Assembly: GCA_035771175.1 (NCBI GenBank)
Contig: CM069597.1
Coordinates: 9,211,001 to 9,275,000 of the forward strand
Source of the DNA: Paratinospora sagittata
Taxonomy: Eukaryota > Streptophyta > Magnoliopsida > Ranunculales > Menispermaceae
Length of the DNA stretch: 64,000 nucleotides
Reading direction: 5' to 3'
The notes below the pieces were generated by a model, which had not been told where the DNA came from, ran no database searches, and worked only from the letters and a program-made list of their open reading frames with translations. The position numbers were made by a program, and so were the translations under genes. Positions 46,820 through 58,299 of the stretch are shown here, piece by piece; within the stretch, counting starts at the first letter, position 1, and every line of letters begins with the position of its first letter.

Positions 46820-48240
46820 TAATTGGTCAAGTGGGATAGTTAGTTGTTCCATTGATGGTTGATAAAGTCTGTCCCATAGGTGGAGGGTAGACTGTAGGCA
46901 TTGGTGGAAAATGTTGGCCGTATGGTTGACTTATAGGTGGAGGGTAGTTGGTTTGATTATATGAGGACTCCCTACCTGGGACCTCTTGGACGGTTGGATA
47001 TGCCTGAGTCGAACAATTTTGAAAGATTGGACTCATCGGGATATCCTATCTTCGAAAGTTTTGTGCCGTCCAATTTTGTTGCAGTTGGTTCACAGAAAAT
47101 TGTAGAATTGGCTGATAGGGTACCTCAGGAGTTGAAAACCTTTGGTACCCCATATTGCCATGAGTTGGGAGGTTCCAGTAAGGTGGATCTGCTGGAACTC
47201 CCCGTCCATCCTAATTTGTTTGAGGTTGACTGAGCTTGCCAAAAGATCCTCCCCGGAGAATAGATGATCGGGTTGACCATTATTCGAGGCTGGGTTTGTT
47301 GTAGTGTTCTGGTTTGGCTTGTTCATTAGTGCTTCCCTAATAGAAATCTTGCGCCGACTTTTTTGTTGACAACATCCATTGTTATCTCTAGTTCTTCCAC
47401 TACTTTCCCCCGAAGTCGCGCCAAATATTTCTTCGTCAGTCACCCCTCCCCTTGAGACGAAAATCTTTGAGATGGAGGATACTGTAACAGCATTAGTGAT
47501 CTGTTTCGAAGATTCATCAAAAGTATTGATGTTTGCCTCCCAAAACATCCTCATGATCAAGACTCCGTAGCCAAGGAGTTCCTTTTTTGTAGGGTTTTGA
47601 ATCACCTGCAACATTTGTTGGATGATAATGTGAGGTAAGGAGACAAAGATTTTTTTTTCTAAGCAATATAACACATGAAGTTGAGCTATTGTCATAGATC
47701 CTCTAGTCACCATTTTCTGCAAGATGTTGCCGAATACGATCTTCCCAAGGCCGGCAAGAGGTTCTTTAAGGAGATTATTTGGGAGTTTGGCGTATGTCAA
47801 TTGGGTGTACGGCTTGTCGGCGAGGAAATTGAACAATTGTTCTTTGGATTTTGCGATCTCTATAACCGTCTGGGGTTCCTATGGATCAGTGATCTTGTCT
47901 CCTATTGGGATTTCCATAAGTCGTGAAATAGTTTCGATGCTGATCAAAATATTTACTCCCTTGATCATTGTCTCCAAGATAGGCCTGATCCCATCTTCTT
48001 GAAGTCCCATGCAATTCATAGATTCGTAAAATGACTTCACCAAGTTGAAGGAGACGTAACCCTCAACTTTTGTTATATTTAACCACCTCAGCTTTGAGAG
48101 TTTATAGTGAAGGAAGGACGAAGGCGGAGATCTCTATTGTCGATACTCCTCATAGTCATAACCTCCCGTTTGGAAAGTTTCGTAAGTCTTCTGAAAATCG
48201 GTTTTCGACTACTGGAAGTCGTTCCTTCACTTGAGGTCAT
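46820..48240 (-). pseudogene. Extra ORF upstream of gag, 'putative plant transposon protein'-like
   Basis: The minus strand reads MTSSEGTTSSSRKPIFRRLT at about 48240 and, after one stop, an in-frame run LRWLNITKVEGYVSFNLVKS, FYESMNCMGL, GVNILISIETISRLMEIP. After another stop it continues KEPLAGLGKIVFGNILQKMV, SMTIAQLHVLYCLEKKI, SLPHIIIQQMLQVI and GYGVLIMRMFWEANINT. The layout (RWL.., FY..M, G..I.IS...I, then the helical LP..I / YG.L..R segment) resembles the domain annotated in plant databases as 'putative plant transposon protein'. A Pro/Tyr/Gln-rich tail follows (46827-47036). It lies between the primer-binding site and gag in the same orientation. Function unknown; it may be a lineage-specific ORF or a nested element. 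Confidence 0.6.
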
Positions 48241-48394
48241 TATCTTGCTGAAAGGAAGATAAAATTTGTGAAATACACAAAATATATTTCTAACAGTTTT
48301 AAGATTTATGCCTTGTTCGTTGGACAATATTTTCTATTTTTCCCCTTGATGTTTATGCCATCAATGAATCCAAATTTTTCATTAGCAACAAGTT

Positions 48395-48580
48395 ATATAT
48401 ATATATATATCTCATATATACATATATATATATATAGTTTTCATAAATCATAACTATATAAAAACTATATAGTTATCTAGATATATATAAATATTATAAA
48501 TCTTAATTATATGTAATTCATATATATAGTTCTAAAGATATATATATATATATATATATCTAATATAAATTTTCTTCTCC
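48395..48580. repeat. (TA)n-rich low-complexity tract
   Basis: Several ATATATAT runs between the extra ORF and the primer-binding site. Confidence 0.85.
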
Positions 48581-48614
48581 TAATTGGTAGACTTGGGCGG
48601 GCCGTGGACCTTTC

Positions 48615-48626
48615 ACTCTGATACCA
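48615..48626 (-). other. Primer-binding site (initiator Met tRNA) of the chromovirus
   Basis: Minus strand TGGTATCAGAGT, five bases inside the 5' LTR end. Confirms element orientation. Confidence 0.88.
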
Positions 48627-48631
48627 TTAAA

Positions 48632-51288
48632 TGTCACACCCCGCCCGGATGGGCCTAAACTGGCGGAACACTCACAAGCTGGGCGTGAACGCATTATAAC
48701 AATAACTGAATGCGCAGGAACACAATTGAGTACAAATATGATTATACTAATTTCAGAATGTATTTTTGTACAAAATATAATTAAGGGAACATCTTCCCAA
48801 AATCTCCCTTCAAGTAACAAGGGTTACAATAAGGGCCCAAAAACCTTCACCCAGTCCACCCTAAACTCCTGTAAAAAATTGGATAACAACGGGGTGAGCT
48901 ATTGCCCAGTGGGTAAATGTTACACCCCGCCCGGACGCGCCTAAACCGACAGTACACTCGCGGACGGGGTGCGCATTTGGAATTATCACAATGGTCATAT
49001 CAGAGTACGCAGTGGAAATACAATTCAATACAAGTCTGATTTCTTTTAATTTAGAATTCATTTGTATATGACATAGTCAAGGGAACATACTCCCCAAAAT
49101 CCCCAATGAATAATACAAAGGGTACAAATGTGGGCCCCATAAACCTGCACTCAGTCCACCCTAATTTTCTGTGAAAATTTGGATAACAAAGGAATGAGCT
49201 TAACGCGCTCAGTGGGTAAAATAGTTCGTGAATATAACAATTAATAAAGCAAACTTCATAATTAAATATCTTAAATACACATCAAAGCATCATAATCAAT
49301 CAATATGTATGTATGCATGACACCGTCTCGTAATGGTTTGATGAACGTACATCGCCTGAGTTCACGTACAGATGTCCTTCCCCAGGCGTAGCCAGGTTCT
49401 CATTGTACGTCCCTCCTTAGGAACGATGCTCTGGATTCATGTATAGATGTCTCTCCCCAGGCGTAGCCGAATTCTCATTGTACGTCCCTCTCCAGAGAAA
49501 TATAATGAATAGCGAGCAATGCTCCTAACTATTCTATGAATCATAAACCACATACGTCCCTAGGTGGTGATATGTATGATGCTAATGCATGAACTGGTCT
49601 AGTCTACTGGTCTGATCTTTTCTTGACATTTAGACTGACTTTGGCAACGTCTGGTGATCCTTATCAGGGTGGTATCACGACGTGCAAGGTTAGGACATTC
49701 AGTATTACTTGTATAAGCTGATAGCTTTCAATAAGACCAACTAGACCAGTCTCCAGTTAAGAGGTGAGACACAAGGTCTGCTTAAATACCAATCGCCTAG
49801 AGCAGCACGCTGCCTCCCGTTCACTATTTAAAGTTACTGAGGACAAGACCGAGTCTAGTTGAGCCAGATTGACTACTAATCCGGCATTACAACAGTATAA
49901 TACATGAATTCCAAATATACAGGTATAAGTGTGACAGTATAAACATTATATGATATAATGCAGTGTAAATGAGCAGTAGACATAATAATAAATGAATGTA
50001 AACTTTAATAAAAGTTATAAGACACGCAAACCTATGTTTTATTTCCCACCTTCAGAGAAGAACTTCTTCTTTCAGATCTGGCGCTTTCCTCAGGACAAAA
50101 CTTCGTCGTATTGCACCGAGAGTCTCGAACAGAGAGTCTCAAATAGACAAGAACTCAGAATGAGTAAAAAGATGAGGAAAAAATCACAAGAGAAGATGAT
50201 TTGGTGTGAGAAAATGAGGAGGAAGAGGCTTCCTTATATAGAGGATTTGGCGCCTGAACGTTCGGGTGCCCGCCAGAACGTTCAGGTGCCTTGCATGAAC
50301 TTCTTTTTTTTTTTGGTGCAATCCTAGGGTATTACAGTAAAATAGTTCGTGAATATAACAATTAATAAAAGAAACTTCATATTCAAATATCACATAAACA
50401 CAACAAGCATCATAAACAGTACAACATGTATGTATGCATGACACCGTCTCGTAATGGTTCCATGATTGTACTGTGCCCTGAGTTCACGTACAGATGTCCA
50501 TTCCCAGGTAAACCCGGGTTCTCATTGTACGTCCTTCCCCAAGGTCGTCTCCCTGGACTCACATATAGATGTCCATCCTCGGGTAAACTCGGTTTCTCAT
50601 TGTACGTCCCTCTCTAGGGGAATATCAAGAATAGTGAGCATTGCTTCTAACTATTTTGTGGATCATAAACCACTTACGTTCCTAGGTGATGTTTATATAT
50701 GATGCCAATGCACGAGCAGGTCCAGTCTTTACTAACATTAGATAGGATTTGACAGCATCTGGTGATTCTTATCAGGTCAGTATCGCCACATGTAAAGTTA
50801 TGATGTTTAGTAACACTTCTACAAGCTGATAGCTTTCAAATAAGACCAACCAGATCGATTTCCAGTTGAGAGGTAGGACACGAGGTCCACTTAAATACCA
50901 ATCATCTAGAGCAGCACGCTGCCTCCTATTCACTATTTAAAGTTACTAAGGACAATACTAAGTCTAGTTGAGTCAAATTGACCACTAATCCGACATAATA
51001 ACAATGTAATACATGAACTCCAAATGTACAGGCATAAGTATGACAGGTATGAACATTATATGCAATAATGCGGTGTAAATGAATAGTAAACATAATGATA
51101 AATAAATGTAAACTTTAATAAAAGTTATAAGACACGCACTACCTTCAAATAAAAACTCCTTCTGAAACTGGCCCTTTCTTCCGAACAGAACCGCGTTGCA
51201 CCGCGAAGAGAGTCTCAAAAAGAGAAGAGAGAAATAACAAAGAGAGCAAGAGAGAAGAGAGTGAGTTGGTGTGAAAATAACAAAGGGG
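48632..51288 (-). mobile_element. 5' LTR of the chromovirus, split by a solo LTR and truncated
   Basis: Outer LTR parts are 48632-48917 and 50337-51288. They match the 3' LTR (..CACAATTGAGTACAAATNTG.., ..GGTGTGAAAATAACAAAGGGG) until 51288, where the last ~115 bp including GGTATTACA are missing. Confidence 0.87.
48918..50336 (-). mobile_element. Solo LTR-C nested in the 5' LTR
   Basis: TGTTACACCCCGCCCGGACG..CCTAGGGTATTACA, 1,419 bp, with the perfect 5-bp duplication GTAAA (48913-48917 and 50337-50341). Closer to the copy at 23246 than to the surrounding LTR (both share ..CGGACGGGG.GCGCATTTGGAA..). It contains an internal duplication of a ..GATGTCC(T/C)TCCCCAGGCGTAGCC.. block (about 49371-49490). 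Confidence 0.93.
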
Positions 51289-52430
51289 AAATAACAATTT
51301 GATGATGTCATGGTGTTTAAAAATATATACTTTATCACGTACCATTAAATTATAAGATGCTTTGACTACTCTTAAGATATAACTATGTGAAATACTGTAC
51401 ATGACATCATTCAATCTATATAATAATTCAATCATGCATTTACATATGTATAAGCAAAATATGCATTTATTTATGAAAAATGCGATCAATAAATCATATA
51501 TGTCTATTTTGTAACTCATATGCATAATCAATCCGTACTGATGAAAAGATCATCAAAAATCGTCATAGATTACAGTTCAACCCTTTTGCAAAAGCTAACT
51601 TTAAGCCTTTGATCCTAATAGAACTGAAAAAATGTCTAAGATTGTATATAATAGAACTGCATGAATATTGATGTACAAGACAATTTTCTTTAAATTTGAC
51701 TGTACAGATTGAAAACTTATGTCAAAATATGGTGAGTTATTGTTCAAAATTTTTTTAGATTATGACTTTACGGACTTCATCTAGGTGATCAACTTTTGAA
51801 CGGTCCAGATTGAAACTAAAATATATGGATAAATAATTTAATTGATTTGCTGAAATCTAACTGATTTTGGTTTGATGAAATCTAACTGAGTCAAAGTACC
51901 TAGTTAACTCAGTTTTCAAAAATTCACTTTAATTATGGGTAACGAAAAATGGGCGCAATATACATAATAAATATGTATATTCTTTATTAAGCTTTCTTCT
52001 TCTCCAAGACTTGCGTAACACTGAAACAGGGAGATGAATCCTCGCTGGTGTCCACCTGACACATGCACCATGAGCAATTGTGGCTCCTCCAATGACTAGA
52101 CAGTATCTCCACCTCAAAGTGAGTCATGTCTAGTTGAAGCATTAAAATTGATTCCTCTAATGATCAAGATTGAGTCTCAACCAGTGTCAATATTTTTCCC
52201 AACTTAACCATGTATAGATCTCAACATGATGTGACAGGTGGGTATAGATTATTTAAGGAAGATCATAAGTAGTCCTACATCAAAGATGGACAAGTTTGTC
52301 ACATGAAATAGGTAGAATTTCACCCCTCATTAATACTAGGGTCTTTGAGAATAAAACCCATATTTGAACTTTTGTTTTAGAAGCAAAGAAACTTCATTCA
52401 AGAAGATAAAAAAAAAAAAAAAAGACGTCT
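51289..52430. other. Unassigned intergenic region
   Basis: AT-rich; poly-A at 52409-52424. No gene recognised. Confidence 0.4.
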
Positions 52431-54094
52431 CCTCAAACTCTAAGAGACAATAGGAGGAATTTCCTCTAGCCACACTTGCAGGATTCAAGATTTACAACAT
52501 ATTTACTAAGTCTATTGGCAACCTTGGAATGGCACAAATGACAATGTTTGGTCAGGATCTTAACAAAAACTTACAATCTTCAACTATCTCGCCCTCCTCC
52601 AAATGGACATACTTTGAATTTTTTAGTGGCGCCATAACAAAAATGGAATCACCCTCCAAAATATCAAGTGGAACTCCCCGTCTCAGAAGCTATCTCCAAC
52701 CCCGTCCTAACTAATAGGATTTTTGCGGTAGAGATTGCTAAAAGACCATTGTATTTCTTTACTGATGCATCGATCACCTGCTCAAAAGAATCTCTGATTA
52801 TAACAACAATTCCCACTTTCCCTTCAATTGGATTGACACTAGCATCCACATTGAGTTTCAACATGTTTTGTGGAGGGGGAATCCATCTATGAACCTTGCT
52901 TGGATTCCTTGGCCTGTTGGGAGCATCTGGTGGTCTGCTGGGTTGGGATGCCTTCTAATACTCTATAAGCATGATGGATGATTGATGTATGATGGCTTCG
53001 ACACTTGTAGGCTTATCACCCACCCTAGCTTTGTTACTTTCCCCCCAAATCATCCAACAAACAATAAGAATCATTTCCAAATCTCTCTTGCTAGCTGATA
53101 AAACTAGCTCTTTCAGTGCTCCCCTTTTTAGTTTCCTAATATTGTTTGGATTTTCTAACTCTAGCTCTACATTGTCCCAAACTTCACTAGCTCTTAGACA
53201 TGATGTAATTGCATGGATGCATGATTCCACCTCATCTTTGCACTCCCAACGCATAGCAAAATCACAATTAATAATATTTAGCAAATTATGGCAATCTACA
53301 AAAACAATGGTAAATGATATGCAATACGCAACAATACACAAAATATTTATAGTAATTCGGCCTCGCCTACATCCACTACCTAACCTCTCAGTTATAATTT
53401 TGTTCAAACTTCACTACCTGATCCTCTTACAGGTGAGAATCAAACCATTACACCTTCTCAACTTACGGGTGTGAAATAACCATTATAACATAAGCAACAC
53501 TTGCTCAAACCAAGTGACACTCACAATCACTTAATAATCTAAAATACAAGTATAGAGTTTTGATTCTTTTACCAAGAATCAACGAAATACATACAAGAGT
53601 TTTCCTTGAACCCCAGTTGACACTGATTCAGCGGAACATGTATAATGAAAATCGATTGAAATACTAGAAGTTTCAAGCTCTTCTTTTCTTCGATGGATTT
53701 GAAAAAGATGCATAATGAAAACCAGTAAATCCCAAAGAAAATTGTATCAGAGTTTTTGCAAATATGGTCAGAGTTTTTGCTGTGAAAATGATAGTAGAAG
53801 TTTCAAAAGTTTTCACACAAAATAATTTCAAAGATGCTCAGTTGTATATGTCTCAGTTGTGTATATCAGTTGTATGTTTCAAAAGCTTGAAGTGCAGTAT
53901 ATATAGACAACACTTAATCTCGGTCTTCAAGAAACTTTTTGGCGCTCAAATCCATTTCAAATTAAACAGTCAAATTGTTTCATGAAAATAGATTGATTCA
54001 AATAGTGCAACAACACCTAAATCCTCTGTGCTTTCACAAAAATAAAAAGTTTAGAAAACAGCACAAGTTGACACAATTATTAGCTTTTTGACGG

Positions 54095-54490
54095 TATTGT
54101 GTGAGCGTCCTGACGCACAACACACAGTTTTGTCATTTCTGCCATTGAGGGCGCTCCTAAACTGTGAGGGTCCTGATGGACTTGAAGATTTTAAAATCCG
54201 AAAAACAACGAGGGCGCTAATCCGCGAGTAGCGTCCTGATGCATTTAAAAAACAAAAATTCCAAAAACGCATGAGCTCGCTGACACACGATTAGCGTCCT
54301 AACATTTCATTAGGTTGGTTCTATGAGGGCGCTCCAAGACGAGTAGCGTCCTGACATGAATAAAACTCATTCCAACCTCTACGCCATCAACGTCCTAACA
54401 TTTCATCAGCGTCCTACCATGTTGGTTCATCACTAAGTTACTGACCATCACATGAGTGTCCTGATGACCTGTTAGCGCCCTGATGGAGCA
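54095..54490. repeat. GAGGGCGCT / AGCGTCCTGA hairpin array (second complete copy)
   Basis: Units such as GAGGGCGCTAATCCGCGAGT followed by AGCGTCCTGA (54210-54240), and GAGGGCGCTCCAAGACGAGT followed by AGCGTCCTGA (54326-54355). Similar spacing to the array at 36640. Confidence 0.8.
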
Positions 54491-54754
54491 CTGAAAACTG
54501 ATTTTGATATTTTTTGATGTTTTCAAAGCTCGATTAATTAGTTTAAAGCTAGATAAATTCGGATCAAAATAATCATTTAAAGACTCATCAAAAGTGATCA
54601 AAACTAATCGAAAATCTTTGAAAAACAAATCGATCAAACATTTTTTATTTTTATTTTTTTTTGAAAATCATGCAAATATGCAAATATGCATCATGAGTAA
54701 TATTTTGCTGAATCAAGTGACACCTGAGATTCTACAATCCTAAATGACTCTAAA

Positions 54755-54989
54755 TGTAATACCCTGTATTTCACAAAAAAAAAAAAAATTACTATTTGGG
54801 CAACGCCCGAACATTCCGGCGCATGCCCGAACGTTCCGGCGCATGCCAGAACGTTCAGGCACAAGGCATGCTTCAGGCGCATGACAGAACGTTCTGGCAT
54901 GCGCTGAACGTTCGGGCATGCATTGCGCCTGAAAGTTCGGGCGTTGCCCAAATAGTAATTTTTTTTTTTGTAAAATACAGGGTATTACA
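54755..54989. mobile_element. 235-bp palindromic mini-element made of two LTR-C U3 ends
   Basis: Begins TGTAATACCCTGTATTTCAC and ends with the reverse complement of TGTAATACCCTGTATTT. Poly-A/poly-T, ATTACTATTTGGGCAACGCC and the AACGTTC/GCATGC units also mirror each other, so the whole unit is a near-perfect hairpin. It is flanked by the perfect 5-bp duplication CTAAA (54750-54754 and 54990-54994). The terminus, the A-run and the AACGTTC repeats match the outer (U3) end of LTR-C read on the minus strand. No coding capacity. Confidence 0.88.
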
Positions 54990-55575
54990 CTAAAAACATA
55001 AAGATTAAATCTCGAACGATCATGGTCTTCAGTTTGATTATGATCTTGATAGCTCTTCCACCATGCATCATCGAACTTGAGCAATCTCCATGTATAATTG
55101 GATGTGCAATATATATGCAATAATATTTTAATGGGAATGTAGTTTGTAATCATCAAAATATCTTTTCTTATACGGGACATGAGGTTAATTAGATTAATAG
55201 TTTTCTCTTCTACACGACTTCATATGGTGTAGGTGTTCAAATGCCAATATATGTTATCAGAGATCAAATGATTTTTATAAAGGCACTTTGATTTTATGAA
55301 ATCAAAGTGGGCATGAATTGCTTTAACCTATTGGCAATCATCTTAGACATGATTTTACATATAACGATACACCAACTGATAGGGTGGGAATCAAATGGAC
55401 AAGAAGAATCTTTGATCTTAGGAATTAGGGCAATATAAGTCTGATTAAAACATTCAATATCCCATTGTCTATTTAAACAACATAAACATGCATTACATAA
55501 TTCTTCCCCCACTATATCCTAGTAATGTTGGTAAAATTGGGTCATAAGCCCGGACTTACATTTGAACTTAGAAGT

Positions 55576-56233
55576 GATTAAGTTAGAAAAAATAACACTA
55601 ATTGAGATTCATGTCCACTCAACACATAATATCAAGGTCAATGGTTTCATTGAAAGACGCACATTGAGGTGGTGCTAGTGTAGATTCATCGTAGCCCAAA
55701 CTGCTCATAGTGTGTATTAAGGTGATATAGTATTGGACTACTTGGACCTACATATATGCTCATGATGATGAACTGAAAAACAGGTTCAGCTTTAGTTTCT
55801 TCGGCTTAAACAGTACCAATATTTTTATTGGTTTTTGTAGACTCACTGTGACTGACCATGATAAAGTATTGGAGATGACATGGAGCATTGGAGAGTCATT
55901 TAGGTAAAGCTTTCATACAACAAAGTGCATTATTGATAGCTTTCTCCGTCAAACCCTATGTTTTGAAAGGGACAATGCTAGAGTGACCCCTTAGTAAAAC
56001 TCCGTTTCACACTCTTCTAAGGTGAAGATGTGTAGAAGTGATATGTGATCTACCTTTTTCATTTTTTTCTCTTCATTAAATGTCAAACACTTTTTCAAAA
56101 AGTAAGTACACTTTCCAAAAAAAAGGTAGTTCATTTTTAAAAAGTGAATCCACATGTCATCTCCACCACCGCAGGAGAATGTGGAGTGGAGTTCCATTCA
56201 GGAGTCTCTCAAGCATTTTCCCTTTGGAAAATA
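55576..56233. other. Unassigned region
   Basis: No gene recognised; a short frame on the minus strand at 55991-56197 has no known domain. Confidence 0.35.
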
Positions 56234-56362
56234 ATAACTATAGGGTGATTCTAAATGTACCACCAAAAATACTTTCCCTACCCACATGCTTTATATATTT
56301 TCAACAATGGTATATAACAAGTGGGTATAAAAGTATTTTTTAACGGGTACATTTAGAATTAC
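56234..56362. mobile_element. MITE, ~130 bp hairpin
   Basis: Left end GGGTGATTCTAAATGTACCA, right end (reverse-complemented) GGGTAATTCTAAATGTACCC. The interior AAAAATACTTT and TACCCAC are mirrored by GTGGGTATAAAAGTATTTTT. Flanking duplication not resolved. Confidence 0.75.
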
Positions 56363-56368
56363 CCTTAA

Positions 56369-56442
56369 CTTTATTGGCTAAGATTTTTATATCAGTTTTT
56401 CTTTTTATTGGCTAAGATTTTTATATCAGTTTTTCTTACTCT
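56369..56442. repeat. 35-bp direct tandem duplication
   Basis: TTATTGGCTAAGATTTTTAT..CAGTTTTTCTT occurs twice back to back. Confidence 0.9.
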
Positions 56443-57504
56443 TTAATGATATTTATTCTTCTAGTACATAAGTGGTCGCATGAATTTATGCATGAGAGCT
56501 TCCAATTATTACAATTCTTGTTATTTATTAAGTCGATCAATTTAGCACCATAATTTGATTTTGCAAGTTTCCAATATTTTCTAATAACAAGAGTAAAAGT
56601 TAATATAAGCTCTGTGTTATCAAGTTAGTTATTGTAATCATTGTGGAACTGATAAAAAAGAACACACCCAAACATGTATTTTCAACAAATTTGTCAAAAA
56701 GTGAAATCTAAATTTAAAGAAGTTCACAACAAAAGTGAACAAGGAAAGAAAAACATGACTGGTTAATATTACTTAGAATTTTCAGAAGTTCACTGCAAAA
56801 GGAACAAGAAAAAAAAAATAGAATGGATGAATATTGTCAATCAATTATCAAGGTAAGAAATGGTGCATGGAAAATATGGTTTCAAAGATAGGAATGATAC
56901 TAAGGTGAACATATTGCGAGTAGAGCAAACGAGAAACATAGCTAATTTTAACTGTTGTCCAAAAGAAAGAATAAAATGATAACTAGTTAAGGAGTAAAAT
57001 GGGCCTTTTTATTTTATTGGGTATAAAAGGACTGAAACCCTTACAATTCCTAAAGTTGATGAATTTTCCTCTTATTAGTATTGTCATATAAAATGAAGTG
57101 ACTGATTTGATCAGTGACTATTTATTCTTCCTTCAACTTGCAACTTGGAATCAATTTACAAAAAATTCTTCAATTTTTCATAAATATAGATTCAAACCAT
57201 CATTAGTATCTTTGATATTTCAATAAGCATATGAATGTAAATGGATAGGTTCATCCTTTCTAGAGTTTCAATAGAGAAGGATTCCTCTGCTAATGCAACA
57301 CAATCATTTACATAGCATATGATCGTATATTAGTAAACACTTACTTTTGAAAGAAAGAAGCACGTTTAATAACATTGAAAAGTAGGTCTAATGAAAGCCA
57401 AATAAACTTTTTTCTTAACTAAAAAGGTTGAAAATAACATATAAAGACTACAAGGTCATTTTAGGAGAGAGCTTAACTTCGAAACATAAGATAATGACAC
57501 TGGA

Positions 57505-57790
57505 TATAAGGATTTGTTTAGTTTACGAGAAAATAAAGATTTTTTTGAAAAAAAATAATAATTTTCTTAAAAAAAAAATCTTATTTTTTAATGTTTAGTT
57601 GGTAAGAGAGGTAAGAAAAAAAATTTCTCAACCCCATATTTTCTCACTATAATTTTCTCAAGTGAGGGTGAAAAACTAAAACTCACTATAAATTGTTTTA
57701 CACTAAATTTTAAGGATAACTGAATAACTAATGGAGAAAATACTATTTTTTCAAGGTAAATTTTTTTTTGCTACCAAACACACCCCAAGT
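57505..57790. mobile_element. Possible hAT-like MITE
   Basis: ATTTGTTTAGTTTACGAGAA at the left and TTGCTACCAAACACACCCCA at the right resemble the TTTGGTAG..CTACCAAA ends of plant MITEs. The interior is AAAATTTT-rich. Duplication not found, so tentative. Confidence 0.4.
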
Positions 57791-58264
57791 ATGAAAACAA
57801 AATTTAGGTCAAAATGTTAAATTATCGACTTGAGAATTAGATAGTGAGATTTGAAAGGAGCAAAAATAAAAATATTTTAAAGAAAACTACTAATTTTAAT
57901 ACAAAATATTAATTTTAATAAAAATAATTTTATTAATTTAATGGAAAAAATAATTTTATAAATTTTCTAGAAAACACTTTTATTGATGACTTATTATTAT
58001 TGATATAGATGTTGCTACAAAACAATATCTGAACAAACAGCCAAAGCCATGCAAGGGTTTTGTCGAGCTTGCTCATCCAATACCTGAGCTTGCTCATCCA
58101 GTACCAGTACCTAAGGTAAGTAATTATATGATACCCGTCAAAGTTCGTGTCTCTTCGTCTCAACTATTATCATAATTCTTGAATTTGTGCACGAATCAAG
58201 ATGGAGGAAACGAAGTCTTTTTGAATCAGTCTTTGAATAACTTACTCAAACCTATTGTCGAATC

Positions 58265-58299
58265 CTACTCATCACTCATCACTCATCACTCATCACCAT
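58265..58299. repeat. (CATCACT)n short tandem repeat
   Basis: About four units of ATCACTC in an otherwise unassigned intergenic stretch. Confidence 0.85.

Larger units (their letters stand above)
39903..51288 (-). mobile_element. Tekay/Del-like chromovirus (Ty3/gypsy), defective
   Basis: Low-coordinate 3' LTR (39903-41210), polypurine tract, minus-strand body with chromodomain-integrase, RNase H, RT and gag, an extra ORF region, primer-binding site, and a 5' LTR (48632 up). The 5' LTR is split by a solo LTR and truncated at about 51288, where homology to the 3' LTR stops some 115 bp early. The two LTRs differ clearly (roughly one in ten bases by eye), so the insertion is old. The protease region is missing. 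The C-terminal integrase/chromodomain type places it near Tekay/Del. Confidence 0.88.
53295..55190 (+). mobile_element. LTR-T copy (5' end missing) inserted in the LINE
   Basis: Shares with 35046 the landmarks ATTTATAGT..TTCGGCC, CTACCT..CCTCTTACAGGTGAGAATC and AACCATTACA, the hairpin motif array and the ..ATCATCAAAATAT.. tail. It ends near GACATGAGGTTAA, where the canonical GGTTAACA is degraded. The TGTTGG start is absent. Confidence 0.7.
52440..55575 (-). pseudogene. L1-type LINE relic, split by an LTR-T insertion
   Basis: Minus-strand upstream part (55215-55575): GLMTQFYQHYWDIVGEELCN, NQTYIALIPKIKD, KIMSKMIANRLKQFMPTLIS, the start of a plant L1 reverse transcriptase. Downstream part (52440-53290): a zf-RVT-like CDFAMRWECKDEVESCIHAI and ICW.IWGESN, then an RNase H domain MLKLNVDASVNPIEGKVGIV..IIRDSF. 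In between, 53295-55190 is an LTR-T copy and most of the RT palm is missing. Stops are present, so not active. Confidence 0.85.

Noticed and set aside
52989..53474. 161-residue plus-strand frame
   Set aside because: Antisense shadow of the LINE zinc-finger/RNase H region on the minus strand.
54691..55180. Minus-strand frames with MPERSGMRRNVRACAGMF-like repeats
   Set aside because: They run across the palindromic U3-U3 element; non-coding repeat.
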